Positions 1 through 9,684 of a stretch of DNA of 64,000 bases are shown piece by piece. The stretch lies in assembly GCF_002514725.1 (NCBI RefSeq), contig NZ_NTLB01000003.1, positions 124,001 to 188,000 of the forward strand. Reading direction: 5' to 3'. The position numbers were made by a program, and so were the translations under genes. The stretch comes from Mangrovitalea sediminis. Lineage in GTDB: Bacteria; Pseudomonadota; Gammaproteobacteria; Pseudomonadales; Oleiphilaceae. Below the pieces are notes generated by a model, which was not told where the DNA came from, did no database searches, and worked only from the letters and a program-made list of their open reading frames with translations. Each line of letters begins with the position of its first letter. The stretch's first letter is position 1.

Positions 1-1
1 C

Positions 2-268
2 GATGCGTCCCGCTTGCTGGAAAACAGCAGTCGGCAGGTCTCGCAGCGCGTTCACCGCATCATGGTCGATCTCCAATTTCAGGATCGAGTCGAGCAGATA
101 CTGGAACATGTCCAAAGCGATCTGGTTCGGTTGGGGAATGCTCTTCGCGAGTCTGATGGTGAGATTGACCGGGAACTCTGGGTGCAGCGCTTGCGTTCCA
201 GTTTTACAACCGCAGAGGAGCGTGGCGCCCCGGTTGCGGAAGACAGTCAAGAAGTCACCTTTTTCTGA
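2..268 (+). CDS. C-terminal fragment of a chemotaxis/MCP-like protein (5' end outside window)
   Basis: The frame is open from the first base of the window to a TGA at 266-268, so this is the last 88 residues of a longer gene. It reads through a helical stretch with LQFQDRVEQILEHV, a motif I associate with small soluble MCP-like and CheZ-like chemotaxis proteins, and ends in EVTFF, a tail I recall from such proteins. It lies 84 bases before cheY on the same strand, so it is probably the first gene, or an upstream gene, of the chemosensory operon. The kind of protein is an inference from a short fragment; the missing N-terminus would decide whether it is an MCP or a phosphatase. An overlapping open frame at 3-272 looks like an out-of-frame shadow. 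Confidence 0.55.
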   Translation, partial: DASRLLENSSRQVSQRVHRIMVDLQFQDRVEQILEHVQSDLVRLGNALRESDGEIDRELWVQRLRSSFTTAEERGAPVAEDSQEVTFF

Positions 269-270
269 GT

Positions 271-300
271 AGGACAGTGCGGGATCGCCGCAACTGTCCT
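271..300 (+). other. Strong hairpin between the upstream gene and cheY
   Basis: AGGACAGT at 271-278 pairs with ACTGTCCT at 293-300, and the stem continues inward with GCGG/CCGC around a 5-base loop, leaving one bulged A. There is no T-run after it, so it is not a classical terminator. It could be an mRNA stability or processing element that separates the expression of the upstream gene from cheY. Confidence 0.5.
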
Positions 301-352
301 CACTCGGGTATCTGAAAAATCAAGACGACCACCACCATTAGGGAGTAAGGGA

Positions 353-718
353 ATGGCGAAAACCGTCTGTGTTGTCGACGATTCATCGTCTATGCGTCAA
401 CTGGTTCGAATGACCCTGAGTGGCGCCGGATATGACATTTTGGAAGCCGTGGATGGCCAGGACGCCCTGGAGAAACTCGGCGCGCGTCGGGTCAACCTGA
501 TCATTAGCGACGTCAATATGCCTCGCATGGACGGTATCAGCCTGGTTAAGGCGCTGAAGCAGAATGCCATGCACCGGTTTACGCCAGTGCTGATGCTGAC
601 GACGGAAAGTGAAGATGCCAAGAAAAGGGAAGGGCAGGCGGCTGGCGCCAAGGCTTGGATCGTCAAGCCCTTTAAGCCTGATCAACTGCTCGCCGCCGTT
701 CAGAAGCTGATCATGTGA
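353..718 (+). CDS. cheY: Chemotaxis response regulator CheY
   Basis: Single-domain receiver of 121 residues. The acidic pocket is D9-D10 (CVVDDSSS), the phosphoacceptor is D53 (SDVNMPRMDG), the switch threonine is T83 and the conserved lysine is K105 in the KPF motif. There is no output domain, as expected for a CheY that is phosphorylated by CheA and acts on a motor or another target. It is first in a tight run cheY-STAS-cheA-MCP-cheW-cheR-cheD-cheB, so its kinase is presumably the CheA encoded 336 bases downstream. The start follows a purine-rich GGGAGTAAGGGA. Whether it controls the flagellar motor or an accessory output cannot be read from the sequence; this cluster resembles the accessory (Che2-like, F7-type) systems of Pseudomonas and Vibrio. 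Confidence 0.93.
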   Translation: MAKTVCVVDDSSSMRQLVRMTLSGAGYDILEAVDGQDALEKLGARRVNLIISDVNMPRMDGISLVKALKQNAMHRFTPVLMLTTESEDAKKREGQAAGAKAWIVKPFKPDQLLAAVQKLIM

Positions 719-725
719 GGCCGTT

Positions 726-1052
726 ATGGACGTGAGCGAACCGGGCGCGGGAGAACTGACTGTCGTGATTTCCGAAGATCTCTGTATCTATGAGATTGCC
801 CAATTGCATGATCAACTGCTGCCGCGACTGGCCGGTGGACAGAAGATCCAGTTGGACCTTGGGGCGGTCGCCGAGTGTGATTCGGCGGGTCTGCAATGGC
901 TGTTGGCGTTGCGCGCCTGGGCCCGTTCGTCGGGGGTGACACTATCCTTCGAGCCGCTTTCCGATGCGGTCAGGGAATTGGTCGATCTGTGCCAGGTACA
1001 GAGTCTTCTGGGGTTGCAGACCGTGATACCGGCTGACATGGGAGCCTGTTGA
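726..1052 (+). CDS. STAS-domain protein (anti-sigma-factor antagonist-like)
   Basis: A 108-residue stand-alone STAS domain. The segment AECDSAGLQWLLALR is the conserved loop and helix in which SpoIIAA-type proteins carry a phosphorylatable serine, here the S of CDSAG. It begins 7 bases after cheY with a good GAGG site and ends one base before the cheA start, so it is translated as part of the che operon. Known STAS proteins work by binding a partner, usually an anti-sigma-like kinase or another signalling protein. The partner here is unknown; CheA or an HPt/kinase elsewhere are possibilities. The domain assignment is secure, the role in chemotaxis is inference. Confidence 0.85.
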   Translation: MDVSEPGAGELTVVISEDLCIYEIAQLHDQLLPRLAGGQKIQLDLGAVAECDSAGLQWLLALRAWARSSGVTLSFEPLSDAVRELVDLCQVQSLLGLQTVIPADMGAC

Positions 1053-1053
1053 T

Positions 1054-3237
1054 ATGCTCGACGATGAGCAATGGCGCTGGCTGGCGGAAACCTTCATTTC
1101 GGAGGCCCAAGAGCTCCTGCAACGCGCGGAGATGAGCCTGTCTGACCTCGAGCAGGATCTTCAAGACGTTGAAGCGATCAATAGCCTTTTCCGGGCGGTA
1201 CATACCCTCAAGGGATCTGCCGGTATCCTGGGTGTCGATTTCGTGGTGGGGTTTACTCACCATTACGAAAACCTGCTGGTTGGTGTGCGCGACGGGGACA
1301 TTCCGCTCGACAGTGCACTGCTCCATCTGTGTTACCGGTGTCTGGACCGCATCAATCACCTGATTGAAGCCGCAACGGGTGGCCTACAGGACGACCCTGA
1401 TCCTGAGGCAACGGCGATCCTGGTCCGTCAGCTCAACGAGGTCCAGCGTTCCGGAGCCGATCTGCCGGTTGCGCAGGATGGACAGCATCAGGAGCGGGGG
1501 ACCTTCGAACGGGTTTCTCCGGCATCGGACCAACGCGATCAGGCATGGCATATTTCCCTCCGTTTCGATCGCGAGTTGTTCCGCAGCGGATTCGATCCCG
1601 CGTCCTTCCTGCGATACCTGGGGCGGTTGGGCCAGCTCACCGAAGTGATCTATATCGCGGACGAGCTTCCGGACGACCTGGCAGATTTTGATCCTGAGCA
1701 GTGCTACTTCGGCCTGGAAATCAACCTCCTTGGCGATACGACCAAAGCGGACATCGAACAGGTCTTCGAGTTTCTCGACGATCTGGCAACCATTCGTATC
1801 CTTCCGCCCGAGAGTCAGTTGGAAGACTACATCCAACTGATCAGGGCCTTGCCCGAGGATGACCACCGCCTGGGCGAAATCCTGGTAAAGGCCGGGCTGC
1901 TGACGGAAAAGGAACTTCAGCAGGGACTCAACCTGCAGTCCGCCGAGCAGGGCCGGAAATTGGGGGAGGTGGTCGTCGATGCGCAGATGGTGGCGCCTGA
2001 GGCCGTGCAGGTTGCGTTGGAGAAACAGTCCAGCGTCCGCGAGCGATTGGGGCGAGCGGCCTACCTGAAGATTGCCAGCGACAAGATGGATGAGCTGATC
2101 AATCAGGTCGGCGAGCTGGTCATTGCCGCAGAAGGCATGCGGCTGGCCGCGCAGCAGAGCGTTCAGGCGCGTATCTCGGAACGGGCGGAGGAGCTTTGTC
2201 GCCATGTGGAGTCCATCCGGGAATCCGCCCTGCGCTTGCGCATGGTTGAGATTGGCGAAACCTTCAACCGTTTCCACCGATTGATCCGGGAAACCGGCGA
2301 TGGCCTCGGCAAGCAGGTGAAGCTGGATATCCAGGGGGCCGATACCGAACTCGATAAAACCATGGTCGACCGCATTTACGAGCCGCTGGTTCACCTGGTG
2401 CGCAATGCCATCGACCATGGACTGGAAAGTCCGGAACGGCGTCTTGAAGTCGGCAAACCGGAGCAGGGCACTGTAACCCTGAATGCCTTTCACGAGTCGG
2501 GGCAGATCGTCATTGAGGTCAGCGACGATGGCGGGGGCATCGATCCGGACCGCATCCTGCAGAAAGCGATCGAGCGGGATCTGGTCGCGCCTGGTGCGGA
2601 TATCGACGAGCAGTCGGTCCTGCAACTGATTTTCCATCCCGGGTTTTCGACGGCGCAAACCGTAACGAACATTTCCGGTCGTGGTGTCGGCATGGATTCC
2701 GTGCGCAAGGATATCGATGGCCTGCGCGGCACCATTGAGATCGATAACCGCCCGGGACGTGGGTGCTGCTTCCGTATTCGCCTGCCGCTGACGCTGGCGA
2801 TTATCGAGGGTTTCCTGGTGAGTGTGGGAGAGCAGTACTACGTCATTCCGCTGGAGCTGGTGACGGAGTGTATCGAACTGCCGGCTCACCTCGCCCAGAA
2901 GGCAGAAGGGTATCTGGAACTTCGAGGCCAGGCGCTGCCTTATCTGGCGTTGCGCCATTACTTCTCGATCAAGGGTGGCGCCGCGGAGCGTCAGAGCCTG
3001 GTCGTGGTTCGTCAGGGGAACTTGTCGGCGGGCGTTCTCGTGGATCGTCTGCACGGAGAAATCCAAACGGTGATCAAGCCATTGGGACAGTTGTTTCAAC
3101 ATCTCAAGGGGGTGGGAGGCGCCACCATCCTGGGGTCAGGGGAGGTCGCACTGATTCTGGATATCGGGAGCCTGCTGAGGCAGGTGTGTGACCAAACGGA
3201 TGCCGGTAGTGACCGGTTGATAGCGGCGATGCCGTAG
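1054..3237 (+). CDS. cheA: Chemotaxis histidine kinase CheA with MshEN-like insert
   Basis: 727 residues. Residues 1-110 are an HPt domain with the phosphorylated histidine H50 in [10 protein letters not shown]. Residues about 165-265 form a P2-like segment. Residues 272-325 hold a tandem repeat with the pattern RLGxxLVxxGLLxxxxLxxxLxxQ (R272-Q295) followed after six residues by a weaker copy (K302-Q325); this is the signature of the MshEN fold of type II secretion and pilus ATPases, which binds c-di-GMP in MshE. Then come the dimerisation segment ([14 protein letters not shown]), the ATPase boxes [15 protein letters not shown] and GRGVGMD, and a C-terminal CheW-like domain that couples to receptors. 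It phosphorylates CheY and CheB. It is flanked by the STAS gene and the MCP of the same operon. Confidence 0.95.
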   Translation: MLDDEQWRWLAETFISEAQELLQRAEMSLSDLEQDLQDVEAINSLFRAVHTLKGSAGILGVDFVVGFTHHYENLLVGVRDGDIPLDSALLHLCYRCLDRINHLIEAATGGLQDDPDPEATAILVRQLNEVQRSGADLPVAQDGQHQERGTFERVSPASDQRDQAWHISLRFDRELFRSGFDPASFLRYLGRLGQLTEVIYIADELPDDLADFDPEQCYFGLEINLLGDTTKADIEQVFEFLDDLATIRILPPESQLEDYIQLIRALPEDDHRLGEILVKAGLLTEKELQQGLNLQSAEQGRKLGEVVVDAQMVAPEAVQVALEKQSSVRERLGRAAYLKIASDKMDELINQVGELVIAAEGMRLAAQQSVQARISERAEELCRHVESIRESALRLRMVEIGETFNRFHRLIRETGDGLGKQVKLDIQGADTELDKTMVDRIYEPLVHLVRNAIDHGLESPERRLEVGKPEQGTVTLNAFHESGQIVIEVSDDGGGIDPDRILQKAIERDLVAPGADIDEQSVLQLIFHPGFSTAQTVTNISGRGVGMDSVRKDIDGLRGTIEIDNRPGRGCCFRIRLPLTLAIIEGFLVSVGEQYYVIPLELVTECIELPAHLAQKAEGYLELRGQALPYLALRHYFSIKGGAAERQSLVVVRQGNLSAGVLVDRLHGEIQTVIKPLGQLFQHLKGVGGATILGSGEVALILDIGSLLRQVCDQTDAGSDRLIAAMP

Positions 3238-3286
3238 ACAGGCTTCTCAACTGTTTTGGCCCAAGATTTTCAATTGGAGAATGAGC

Positions 3287-4942
3287 ATGGGGTTCCTCGG
3301 AAATCTGAAATTACGTACACGTCTGGTGCTGGCCTTTATGGTCGTTTGCGCCCTGATGGTCATTGTCGGGGTGGTTGGGATGTCCAACATGTCGGAGATG
3401 GACGGTCTCGCGACGCACCTTTATAAGCACAATGTGCTGGGGATCTCACGGGTCAAGGAGGCCAACATCTCGCTGCTGTATGTTGAGCGTGATGCCCGGA
3501 ATCTGGCGTTGGCCGATAAGCCGGAACAGCGCCAGTCGATGGAAGATGCGCTATCGAAGGACATGGCGGCCTATCAGCAGCAGGTTAAGGATGCCCATAA
3601 GTATGTCTCTTCGGAGGAGGACCGGGCGTCGTTCGACAAAGTCGATATCATGATGCCCAAGTATCTCCAGGGGCTGGATACGCTGATGTCGATGGCCAAG
3701 AGCGAGCCCTACACCCCGGCGGGAACGATCGCTTTGAGGGACTTCCTGTTTGGTCCTTTCCATGCCGTTGTCGAAGGGCTTGATCAGGATATGAGCGACT
3801 TTGTCACGCTCAAGGAAGATGACGCCAAGAACATGGCACAACAGACGACGTCGATCTATCACAATAGCCGTACAGTGATGCTGGTCGTGATCGTGCTGGG
3901 GGCTTTGATCGGTATGGTTATGGGCTACTGGATCGCGACACGCATTGTGCGCCAACTGGGTGGCGAGCCGGTCTATGCAGTCGAGATCACGCGACGAGTG
4001 GCGGATGGCGACCTGACCATGGATATCGATACCGACACCAGGAACAAGGGTTCTTTGTTGTATGCCCTTAAGGAGATGGTCGACAAGCTGGGCCATATCC
4101 TGGGTGAGGTGCGCGGCTCGGCCGACACGCTTTCTTCCGCTTCCAATCAGGTGAGCGCCACGTCGCAGGCCCTCAGCCAGGCGGCCAGCGAACAGGCGGC
4201 CAGTGTCGAGGAAACCACGTCTTCCGTGGAGCAGATGTCAGCGTCCATCAACCAGAACACGGAAAATGCCAAGGTCACCGACGGTATTGCGTCGAAGGCG
4301 GCCCAGGATGCGCAACTGGGCGGCAAGGCCGTCAGCGACACGGTTTCTGCCATGAAGCAGATAGCTGACAAGATTGGCATCATCGATGACATTGCCTACC
4401 AGACCAACCTGTTGGCGCTGAATGCGGCCATCGAAGCCGCACGTGCGGGAGAGCATGGTAAGGGCTTTGCGGTGGTTGCTGCAGAGGTTCGCAAGCTGGC
4501 GGAGCGAAGCCAGGTGGCCGCCCGGGAGATCGGTGAAGTGGCTGGCAGCAGCGTGGATCTGGCCGAACAGGCCGGAAGCTTGCTGCAGGAAATCCTGCCG
4601 AACATTCAGAAAACCTCGGATCTGGTGCAGGAGATCACGGCGGCCTCTGAAGAACAGGCCGCCGGTGTCAGCCAGATCAATGCGGCGATGACGCAACTGA
4701 ATGAAGTCACCCAGCAGAATGCGTCCAGTTCGGAAGAACTGGCGGCGACCTCAGAGGAAATGAGTGCCCAGGCGAATCAGCTTCAGGAACTGGTGACCTT
4801 CTTCAAACTGCGCCACCTGAAGCACTCTGCGTCCGCTCGCAGTCCCCAGCGTTCCCTGGAACCGAACAGGGGTGAGGGCAGTGTCGCGAATCTGCATGGC
4901 GGCGCTAATGCCGATAAGGAATTCGTGGCATACGGCCAATAA
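3287..4942 (+). CDS. Methyl-accepting chemotaxis protein (4-helix-bundle sensor)
   Basis: Membrane chemoreceptor of 551 residues. TM1 lies near residues 12-35, then a helical sensor of about 150 residues without cysteine or haem motifs (4HB_MCP type), TM2 at about residues 194-216, a HAMP domain containing LGGEP and [10 protein letters not shown], and the cytoplasmic signalling hairpin with its tip [23 protein letters not shown]. The tail has no NWETF-like pentapeptide, so CheR and CheB probably act without tethering. ATG 3287 is preferred over ATG 3281 because GGAG at 3276-3279 is then 7 bases away. It sits between cheA and cheW and is presumably the dedicated receptor of this array. Its ligand is unknown. 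Confidence 0.93.
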   Translation: MGFLGNLKLRTRLVLAFMVVCALMVIVGVVGMSNMSEMDGLATHLYKHNVLGISRVKEANISLLYVERDARNLALADKPEQRQSMEDALSKDMAAYQQQVKDAHKYVSSEEDRASFDKVDIMMPKYLQGLDTLMSMAKSEPYTPAGTIALRDFLFGPFHAVVEGLDQDMSDFVTLKEDDAKNMAQQTTSIYHNSRTVMLVVIVLGALIGMVMGYWIATRIVRQLGGEPVYAVEITRRVADGDLTMDIDTDTRNKGSLLYALKEMVDKLGHILGEVRGSADTLSSASNQVSATSQALSQAASEQAASVEETTSSVEQMSASINQNTENAKVTDGIASKAAQDAQLGGKAVSDTVSAMKQIADKIGIIDDIAYQTNLLALNAAIEAARAGEHGKGFAVVAAEVRKLAERSQVAAREIGEVAGSSVDLAEQAGSLLQEILPNIQKTSDLVQEITAASEEQAAGVSQINAAMTQLNEVTQQNASSSEELAATSEEMSAQANQLQELVTFFKLRHLKHSASARSPQRSLEPNRGEGSVANLHGGANADKEFVAYGQ

Positions 4943-4956
4943 CCGGGAGGTCTGTG

Positions 4957-5496
4957 ATGAGCGAGCCTGACGTGAAAGCGCTGCCCGCAGAACTGGCCGT
5001 GATTGACGAGCTGGCAGAGCAGTATCTGTCGTTTCGGTGCCGCGGCGAAGCCTTGGCGTTACCCATCCGTATTGTCCGGGAAATCATCGAGTACGGCCAG
5101 GTGACGCCTGTTCCCATGATGCCCAGCTTTATCCGGGGTGTGATCAACCTGCGTGGGCATGTCGTGCCCGTAGTGGATCTTGCCGGCAGGTTGGGGTATA
5201 ACGCCGAAACTCAGGGTCACCGTACCTGTGTCATTATCATGGAGTTACAGCGCGAGGACTGCTCCATGGTGATGGGCCTGGTGGTCGATGCGGTGGATGC
5301 CGTGCTCGACATCCCAGGCGACGGCATTGAATCCGCGCCCAGTTTCGGAACCGGTATCCGGACTGACTTTATCGCAGGTATGGCCCGGCAGGATGCCGGG
5401 TTCCTGATCATCTTGAACGTTGACAATGTGCTATCCGTGGAGGACCTGCGACGTGTCGCCAGTGCTGGCGTCCAGGCTCCGGAAACGGAGGCGTAG
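4957..5496 (+). CDS. cheW: Chemotaxis adaptor CheW
   Basis: 179-residue CheW-domain protein that couples CheA to receptors. The core runs from about residue 25 (YLSFRCRGEALALPIRIVRE) through the typical MPSFIRGVINLRGHVVPVVDL to SVEDLRR near the end. Start ATG 4957 lies 6 bases after GGGAGG; a GTG three bases earlier would be too close. It follows the MCP gene by 14 bases and precedes cheR by 11, so it belongs to the operon. The N-terminal extension of about 20 residues is acidic and probably disordered. Nothing is unusual otherwise. Confidence 0.94.
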   Translation: MSEPDVKALPAELAVIDELAEQYLSFRCRGEALALPIRIVREIIEYGQVTPVPMMPSFIRGVINLRGHVVPVVDLAGRLGYNAETQGHRTCVIIMELQREDCSMVMGLVVDAVDAVLDIPGDGIESAPSFGTGIRTDFIAGMARQDAGFLIILNVDNVLSVEDLRRVASAGVQAPETEA

Positions 5497-5507
5497 CAGG
5501 CGGAGTC

Positions 5508-6305
5508 ATGCAGTCGTTTTCTCTCGAACCTGAGGTCTTCCAGCAGTTGCAACGATTGATGAAAGAAGCCTCGGGTATCTTTCTGCCGGACCATAAGCAG
5601 GCGCTGGTGTCCGGCCGTTTGCAAAAGCGCTTGCGCGCGCTTCGCCTGCCTGGTTTTTCGGACTATGCCGCCTATTTGAAAACATCAGCGGAAGAGCGTC
5701 AGATTGCGATAGACCTGCTGACGACGAACGAAACCCGCTTTTTTCGGGAGCCCCGCCATTTTGAGATCCTGACGGATATCGCCGCCCAGTCGCGCCGGCC
5801 GCTCCGCCTGTGGAGCGCGGCATGCTCCTCCGGTGAAGAGCCGTATACCATGGCGATGGTCATGTCCGAATCGGCCCGGGAACCGGGGTGGGAGATTGTG
5901 GCGTCCGACCTGTCCCGCAGTGTGCTGGATAAGGCCCGTCAGGGTATCTACCCGGTCGCTCAGGAAAGCCAGATGTCGCGGGACTGTCTTGTGCGTTACT
6001 GCCTGCGGGGCACCGGAAGTCGCGCCGGCTACTTTCAGGTCAATCCCCAGTTGGCCCGGCGTATCGAGTTTCGTCCGATGAACCTGAATGAACCGTTGCC
6101 GGGCGACCTGGGGCGTTTTGATGTGATCTTCATTCGCAATGTCCTGATCTATTTCGACGTTGCGGCCAAGCGGAAAATACTCCAACGCGTGTTGTTGCAG
6201 CTTGTGCCCGGAGGCTATCTGTTCCTGGGGCACTCGGAAACGGTTCAAGGGCTGGGGCTGCCGCTCAGTACGATCGCACCTGCAACCTACCGCAAGGAGT
6301 CGTGA
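5508..6305 (+). CDS. cheR: Chemoreceptor glutamate methyltransferase CheR
   Basis: 265 residues. It transfers methyl groups from S-adenosylmethionine to glutamates of the receptor signalling domain and so sets adaptation. The N-terminal helical domain contains LLTTNETRFFRE, and the Rossmann-type SAM site is seen in LWSAACSSGEEPYTMAM. The later IFIRNVLIYFD motif is also typical. It has no extra TPR domain. The stop codon at 6303-6305 is followed after 6 bases by the cheD start. It is paired with CheB and CheD in the same operon, giving a full adaptation module. Confidence 0.95.
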   Translation: MQSFSLEPEVFQQLQRLMKEASGIFLPDHKQALVSGRLQKRLRALRLPGFSDYAAYLKTSAEERQIAIDLLTTNETRFFREPRHFEILTDIAAQSRRPLRLWSAACSSGEEPYTMAMVMSESAREPGWEIVASDLSRSVLDKARQGIYPVAQESQMSRDCLVRYCLRGTGSRAGYFQVNPQLARRIEFRPMNLNEPLPGDLGRFDVIFIRNVLIYFDVAAKRKILQRVLLQLVPGGYLFLGHSETVQGLGLPLSTIAPATYRKES

Positions 6306-6311
6306 CGCCTG

Positions 6312-6806
6312 GTGACGCCGCGTTATATCAATCCCGGAGAATACGTCTTTGGCGTGATTCCCGAAGGCGTGCGTACGCTGTTGGGCTCCTGTGCCTCCAT
6401 CGTGCTCTGGCATCCCGAACGCCGGATTCTTGGGTTCTGTCACATCCTGTTGCCGGAGACCCCGAAGTCGCAGGGAACTTTGGTCAGGCGCGATGGTTAC
6501 TATGCTGACCAGGTCATGACAAAGTTCCTGGACGATATGCGGAGTTGGGAAAGCCAACCCGGGGACTACGTTATGGAACTCTATGGGGGGAGCCGACTCT
6601 TGTTGGCGAACGGGGAAACGCTGCAGACGCCCTTCTCGGTCGGAGCACGAAACATCGAATACATTCATGCCCGCGCCGGAGAGCTCGGCTGGCACTTCAG
6701 CCGGGTCGACACTGGAGGCCCTCTGCCGCGCCGGATTGAAGTAAATGGTATGACGGGTAAAGTGACAGTCCAGTTCGTGCCGGCACGCCGCAAGGAGGCC
6801 TTATGA
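6312..6806 (+). CDS. cheD: Chemoreceptor glutamine deamidase CheD
   Basis: 164 residues. CheD converts specific receptor glutamines to glutamates and in some species also interacts with CheC. The catalytic cysteine is C27 in LLGSCAS and the histidine is H44 in GFCHILLP, spaced exactly as in characterised CheD enzymes, with T22 nearby. The start is GTG 6312, giving [14 protein letters not shown]; an AAGGAG lies about 11 bases upstream. The last bases overlap cheB in an ATGA junction, which suggests translational coupling. No cheC is visible in the window. Confidence 0.93.
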   Translation: MTPRYINPGEYVFGVIPEGVRTLLGSCASIVLWHPERRILGFCHILLPETPKSQGTLVRRDGYYADQVMTKFLDDMRSWESQPGDYVMELYGGSRLLLANGETLQTPFSVGARNIEYIHARAGELGWHFSRVDTGGPLPRRIEVNGMTGKVTVQFVPARRKEAL

Positions 6807-7870
6807 ACCAACAGCGACCCCGGGCTTTTATCGTTGATGATTCCGCGCTGGTCAGGCAGGTGCTTACGCACTGTCTGAGAGATAACGGTATCGATGTCAT
6901 TGGTTCCGCCGCCGATCCGATCTTCGCTCAACAGCGCATGGCAAAGGATTGGCCGGATGTGATCGTGCTTGACATGGAAATGCCGCGCATGGACGGCTTG
7001 ACCTTCCTGCGGCAGCTGATGTCAGAGCGTCCGACGCCGGTCGTCGTGTGTTCCACACTGACGGAAAAGGGCGCCAGAATCACGCTGGAAGCGCTATCGG
7101 CGGGAGCCGTCAGTATTTTCACCAAGGCCAGCGTCGGCGTTCGCGAGAATCTTGAGGCCATGGGACGTGACCTGGCCCGGGCCGTCAAGGAAGCGGCGCT
7201 GTCCAGACCTAGAACCCTCGCCTCGGCACCCTCGCCGGCGACCGTGACGAAGGCGGCGGAGCCCGCCTCTGTATCACCCGCCTTGGCCCGCGGCGGCTAT
7301 CGGACGACCGACAAGATTGTTGCCATCGGTACGTCGACGGGGGGAACCCAGGCCTTGGAACGTGTGTTGAGCCAGCTGCAGCCGGGGTGTCCGGGTATCG
7401 CTGTCGTTCAACACATGCCGGAACAGTTTACCGCCGCGTTTGCCAACCGGCTCAACGGGCTCTGCTCGATCGACGTCGCGGAGGCAAAGGATGGCGACCG
7501 GGTGCGGCCGGGATTGGCCCTGATCGCGCCGGGGGGGCGGCATATGCAGCTGGTGCGTAGCGGTGCCCAATACCGGGTCCGGGTGTTCGATGGCCCGCCA
7601 GTGAATCGTCATAAACCCTCTGTCGATGTCCTGTTTCGCTCAGTGGCCCAGTGCGCAGGCAATAGCGCCATGGGCGTTATCATGACGGGGATGGGGGACG
7701 ACGGTGCCCGAGGATTGGTCGCCATGCGTGAAGCCGGAGCCCAGACGCTGGCGCAGGACGAGGCTTCCTGTGTGGTTTTCGGTATGCCGAAGGAGGCGAT
7801 AAAGCTCGGCGGGGCGATGGATGTCTGTGCGTTGAACGCCATTCCAGGGCATATCAGCCGCTTTGGCTAG
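6803..7870 (+). CDS. cheB: Chemotaxis methylesterase/response regulator CheB
   Basis: 355 residues. An N-terminal receiver (D12-D13, phosphoacceptor D57 in [10 protein letters not shown]) is joined by a proline- and alanine-rich linker (about residues 130-165) to the methylesterase domain with catalytic S178 (GTSTGGT), H204 (VVQHMPEQF) and D300 ([10 protein letters not shown]). It demethylates and deamidates receptors when phosphorylated by CheA. An excellent AAGGAGG precedes the ATG, and the gene overlaps cheD by 4 bases. It is the last gene of the operon. No clear rho-independent terminator is visible before the next gene at 7968. Confidence 0.95.
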   Translation: MNQQRPRAFIVDDSALVRQVLTHCLRDNGIDVIGSAADPIFAQQRMAKDWPDVIVLDMEMPRMDGLTFLRQLMSERPTPVVVCSTLTEKGARITLEALSAGAVSIFTKASVGVRENLEAMGRDLARAVKEAALSRPRTLASAPSPATVTKAAEPASVSPALARGGYRTTDKIVAIGTSTGGTQALERVLSQLQPGCPGIAVVQHMPEQFTAAFANRLNGLCSIDVAEAKDGDRVRPGLALIAPGGRHMQLVRSGAQYRVRVFDGPPVNRHKPSVDVLFRSVAQCAGNSAMGVIMTGMGDDGARGLVAMREAGAQTLAQDEASCVVFGMPKEAIKLGGAMDVCALNAIPGHISRFG

Positions 7871-7967
7871 GCTGGTTCATCGTTTTGCCGTCTTTTGTGT
7901 TTTCCCTCGTGGCTGATTGGACGCTACGCTTAAGGTAACCTCGACCAAAATCCGGAAGCGAAGCCCC

Positions 7968-9665
7968 ATGTCGATCAGCAATGCGCCCCTAGTGCCTCCC
8001 CGTGTCATGTTGTTCGATTGGCACGGTACCCTGGTCGATACGCTGGATGCGATGTTCAGCGCCATGGAGGAAATGCTGCCGCAGCTGGAGTCACTGGGGC
8101 TGGTCGAGCGGCTGTTACCGGAGCATCAATGCAAAACGCCGGAAGATGCGAAACTGGTTCGTTACATTCGCATATTCCGGCGCCTGCATCCCCGTATCCT
8201 GGCTGAGCGCCGCGTATCGCGCACCGATATCTTCAACGCCATTTTCGGCCCGGACCGGGTAGCCAAGGGTATTGCCCACCGGGCCTACAATGCCTGTTAC
8301 CGGCATCACTTCGGCAAAGTGAAACCCTTCCAGGAAGGCGTACTCGATTATCTGACGCTGTTTCACCGACTCGGAATCCGTCTCGGAGTCGCCACCAATC
8401 GCAGCCGGGAGTTTCTCGATAAGGAAATCCGGTTGGTCGATGACGGGCGCTGGCAGGACATGATCGATACCACGGTATGCGCCGATGACGTGATCGACTA
8501 TAAGCCAGCGCCGGAAGTGATCTTATCGGCATTGTCTGCATTCGATGTCGAGCCGGGACCGGATGTCTGGTACGTAGGGGACAGCTATGTCGACATGCTG
8601 ACGGCCCGCAACGCCGGTGTGACGGCGGTGTTTTACAACGGCGCACGTTGGGAGCGGGATTGGATCGAGCAGAACTTCGAGGGAAACGGGGAGCTGCCGC
8701 CTGACGCTGTGGTTGATAGTTTCGACCAACTGGTCGATGTGCTGGTCAATGTGCAGTTGCATTGCCCCGAAGCTTTCGATATTTCCGTTGAGGCGAATCG
8801 TCCGCCGTCCTATCCGGCACCGGAGCCGCCACCGCCTCGCATCGAGGCCGACTGGCACCCGTCGGTCGCCCGCCTGACAGCACCCACCCTGATTCTCTTC
8901 GACTGGCACGCGACGCTGGTCGATACCCTGGACGCCATGTACCACGCGGTCGATGACATGCTGCCTGAGCTTAAGGCGCTGGGCCTTCAGGATCGGCTGG
9001 TGAGTCCTGAGGACAGCCGTTCTCCCGAGGACGCCAGACTGGTGGAGTATGTCCGCAGCTATGGCCAGCTGCATCCCAAGATCAAGGCGGACCGCAAGAT
9101 ATCTCGCACCGACATCTTCGAAGTCTTGTTTGGCGAAGACCAGGACGCGAAGATCATTGCTCACAAAGCCTTCAACCATCACTACCGCAAGCATTATGGA
9201 CAGGTGCAGCCATTCGAACCCCAGGTGCGGCGTATGTTAGTGGCGTTGAGGGATCTGCCCGTCAAGGTTGGGGTGATTACCAATCGGGATCGGGAATTTT
9301 TCGAGCACGAGCTGGCGGCAGTCGATGGGACTGGCTGGGTGGAGCTGTTCGACACCAATGTGTGTGGGGACGATACTCCCTTGCGTAAGCCTCATCCCGA
9401 CCAACTGCTTCGGGCTATCGATAACCTGGGGTGTACCGCCGGGCCGGATGTCTGGTATGTCGGGGACAGCACCACGGATATCGTGTCCGCCAAACGGGCC
9501 GGTATCACGGGGGTGTTTTTCAACGGTGCGCTTTGGGATCTGCCCTGGCTGCGCAAGATTTTCCCGGGAACGCCTCGTCACCCCCATAAACCAGATGTAG
9601 TGGTGAACGATTTTTCCGAATTCTGGGCACTGGTTTTGGCCTGCCGTGACAAGGGGCGCCGGTGA
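7968..9665 (+). CDS. Tandem-duplicated HAD-like hydrolase with DWH in motif I
   Basis: 565 residues made of two homologous HAD-like halves (about 1-280 and 300-565). Each half carries motif I as FDWH(G/A)TLVDTLDAM, an unusual cap segment with a SRTDIF sequence and a conserved H..YNH/YRHH-like histidine-rich stretch, motif II as (A/I)TNR, and motif IV as DVWYVGDS..D followed by AG(V/I)T.VF(Y/F)NGA.W. In ordinary HAD phosphatases motif I is DxDxT; here the second Asp is His in both halves (D17-W18-H19 and D312-W313-H314). The nucleophile is kept, so phosphotransfer or dehalogenase-like chemistry remains possible, but the acid/base residue is replaced. Start ATG 7968 is preferred over a TTG at 7917. 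Substrate unknown. Confidence 0.8.
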   Translation: MSISNAPLVPPRVMLFDWHGTLVDTLDAMFSAMEEMLPQLESLGLVERLLPEHQCKTPEDAKLVRYIRIFRRLHPRILAERRVSRTDIFNAIFGPDRVAKGIAHRAYNACYRHHFGKVKPFQEGVLDYLTLFHRLGIRLGVATNRSREFLDKEIRLVDDGRWQDMIDTTVCADDVIDYKPAPEVILSALSAFDVEPGPDVWYVGDSYVDMLTARNAGVTAVFYNGARWERDWIEQNFEGNGELPPDAVVDSFDQLVDVLVNVQLHCPEAFDISVEANRPPSYPAPEPPPPRIEADWHPSVARLTAPTLILFDWHATLVDTLDAMYHAVDDMLPELKALGLQDRLVSPEDSRSPEDARLVEYVRSYGQLHPKIKADRKISRTDIFEVLFGEDQDAKIIAHKAFNHHYRKHYGQVQPFEPQVRRMLVALRDLPVKVGVITNRDREFFEHELAAVDGTGWVELFDTNVCGDDTPLRKPHPDQLLRAIDNLGCTAGPDVWYVGDSTTDIVSAKRAGITGVFFNGALWDLPWLRKIFPGTPRHPHKPDVVVNDFSEFWALVLACRDKGRR

Positions 9666-9684
9666 GTCGGGCCTGTTACGGCAA

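Noticed and set aside
1384-3102. 572-codon open frame on the minus strand opposite cheA
   Set aside because: It mirrors the codon structure of cheA in high-G+C DNA, and its product has no recognisable domain. The cheA frame is clearly the real one.
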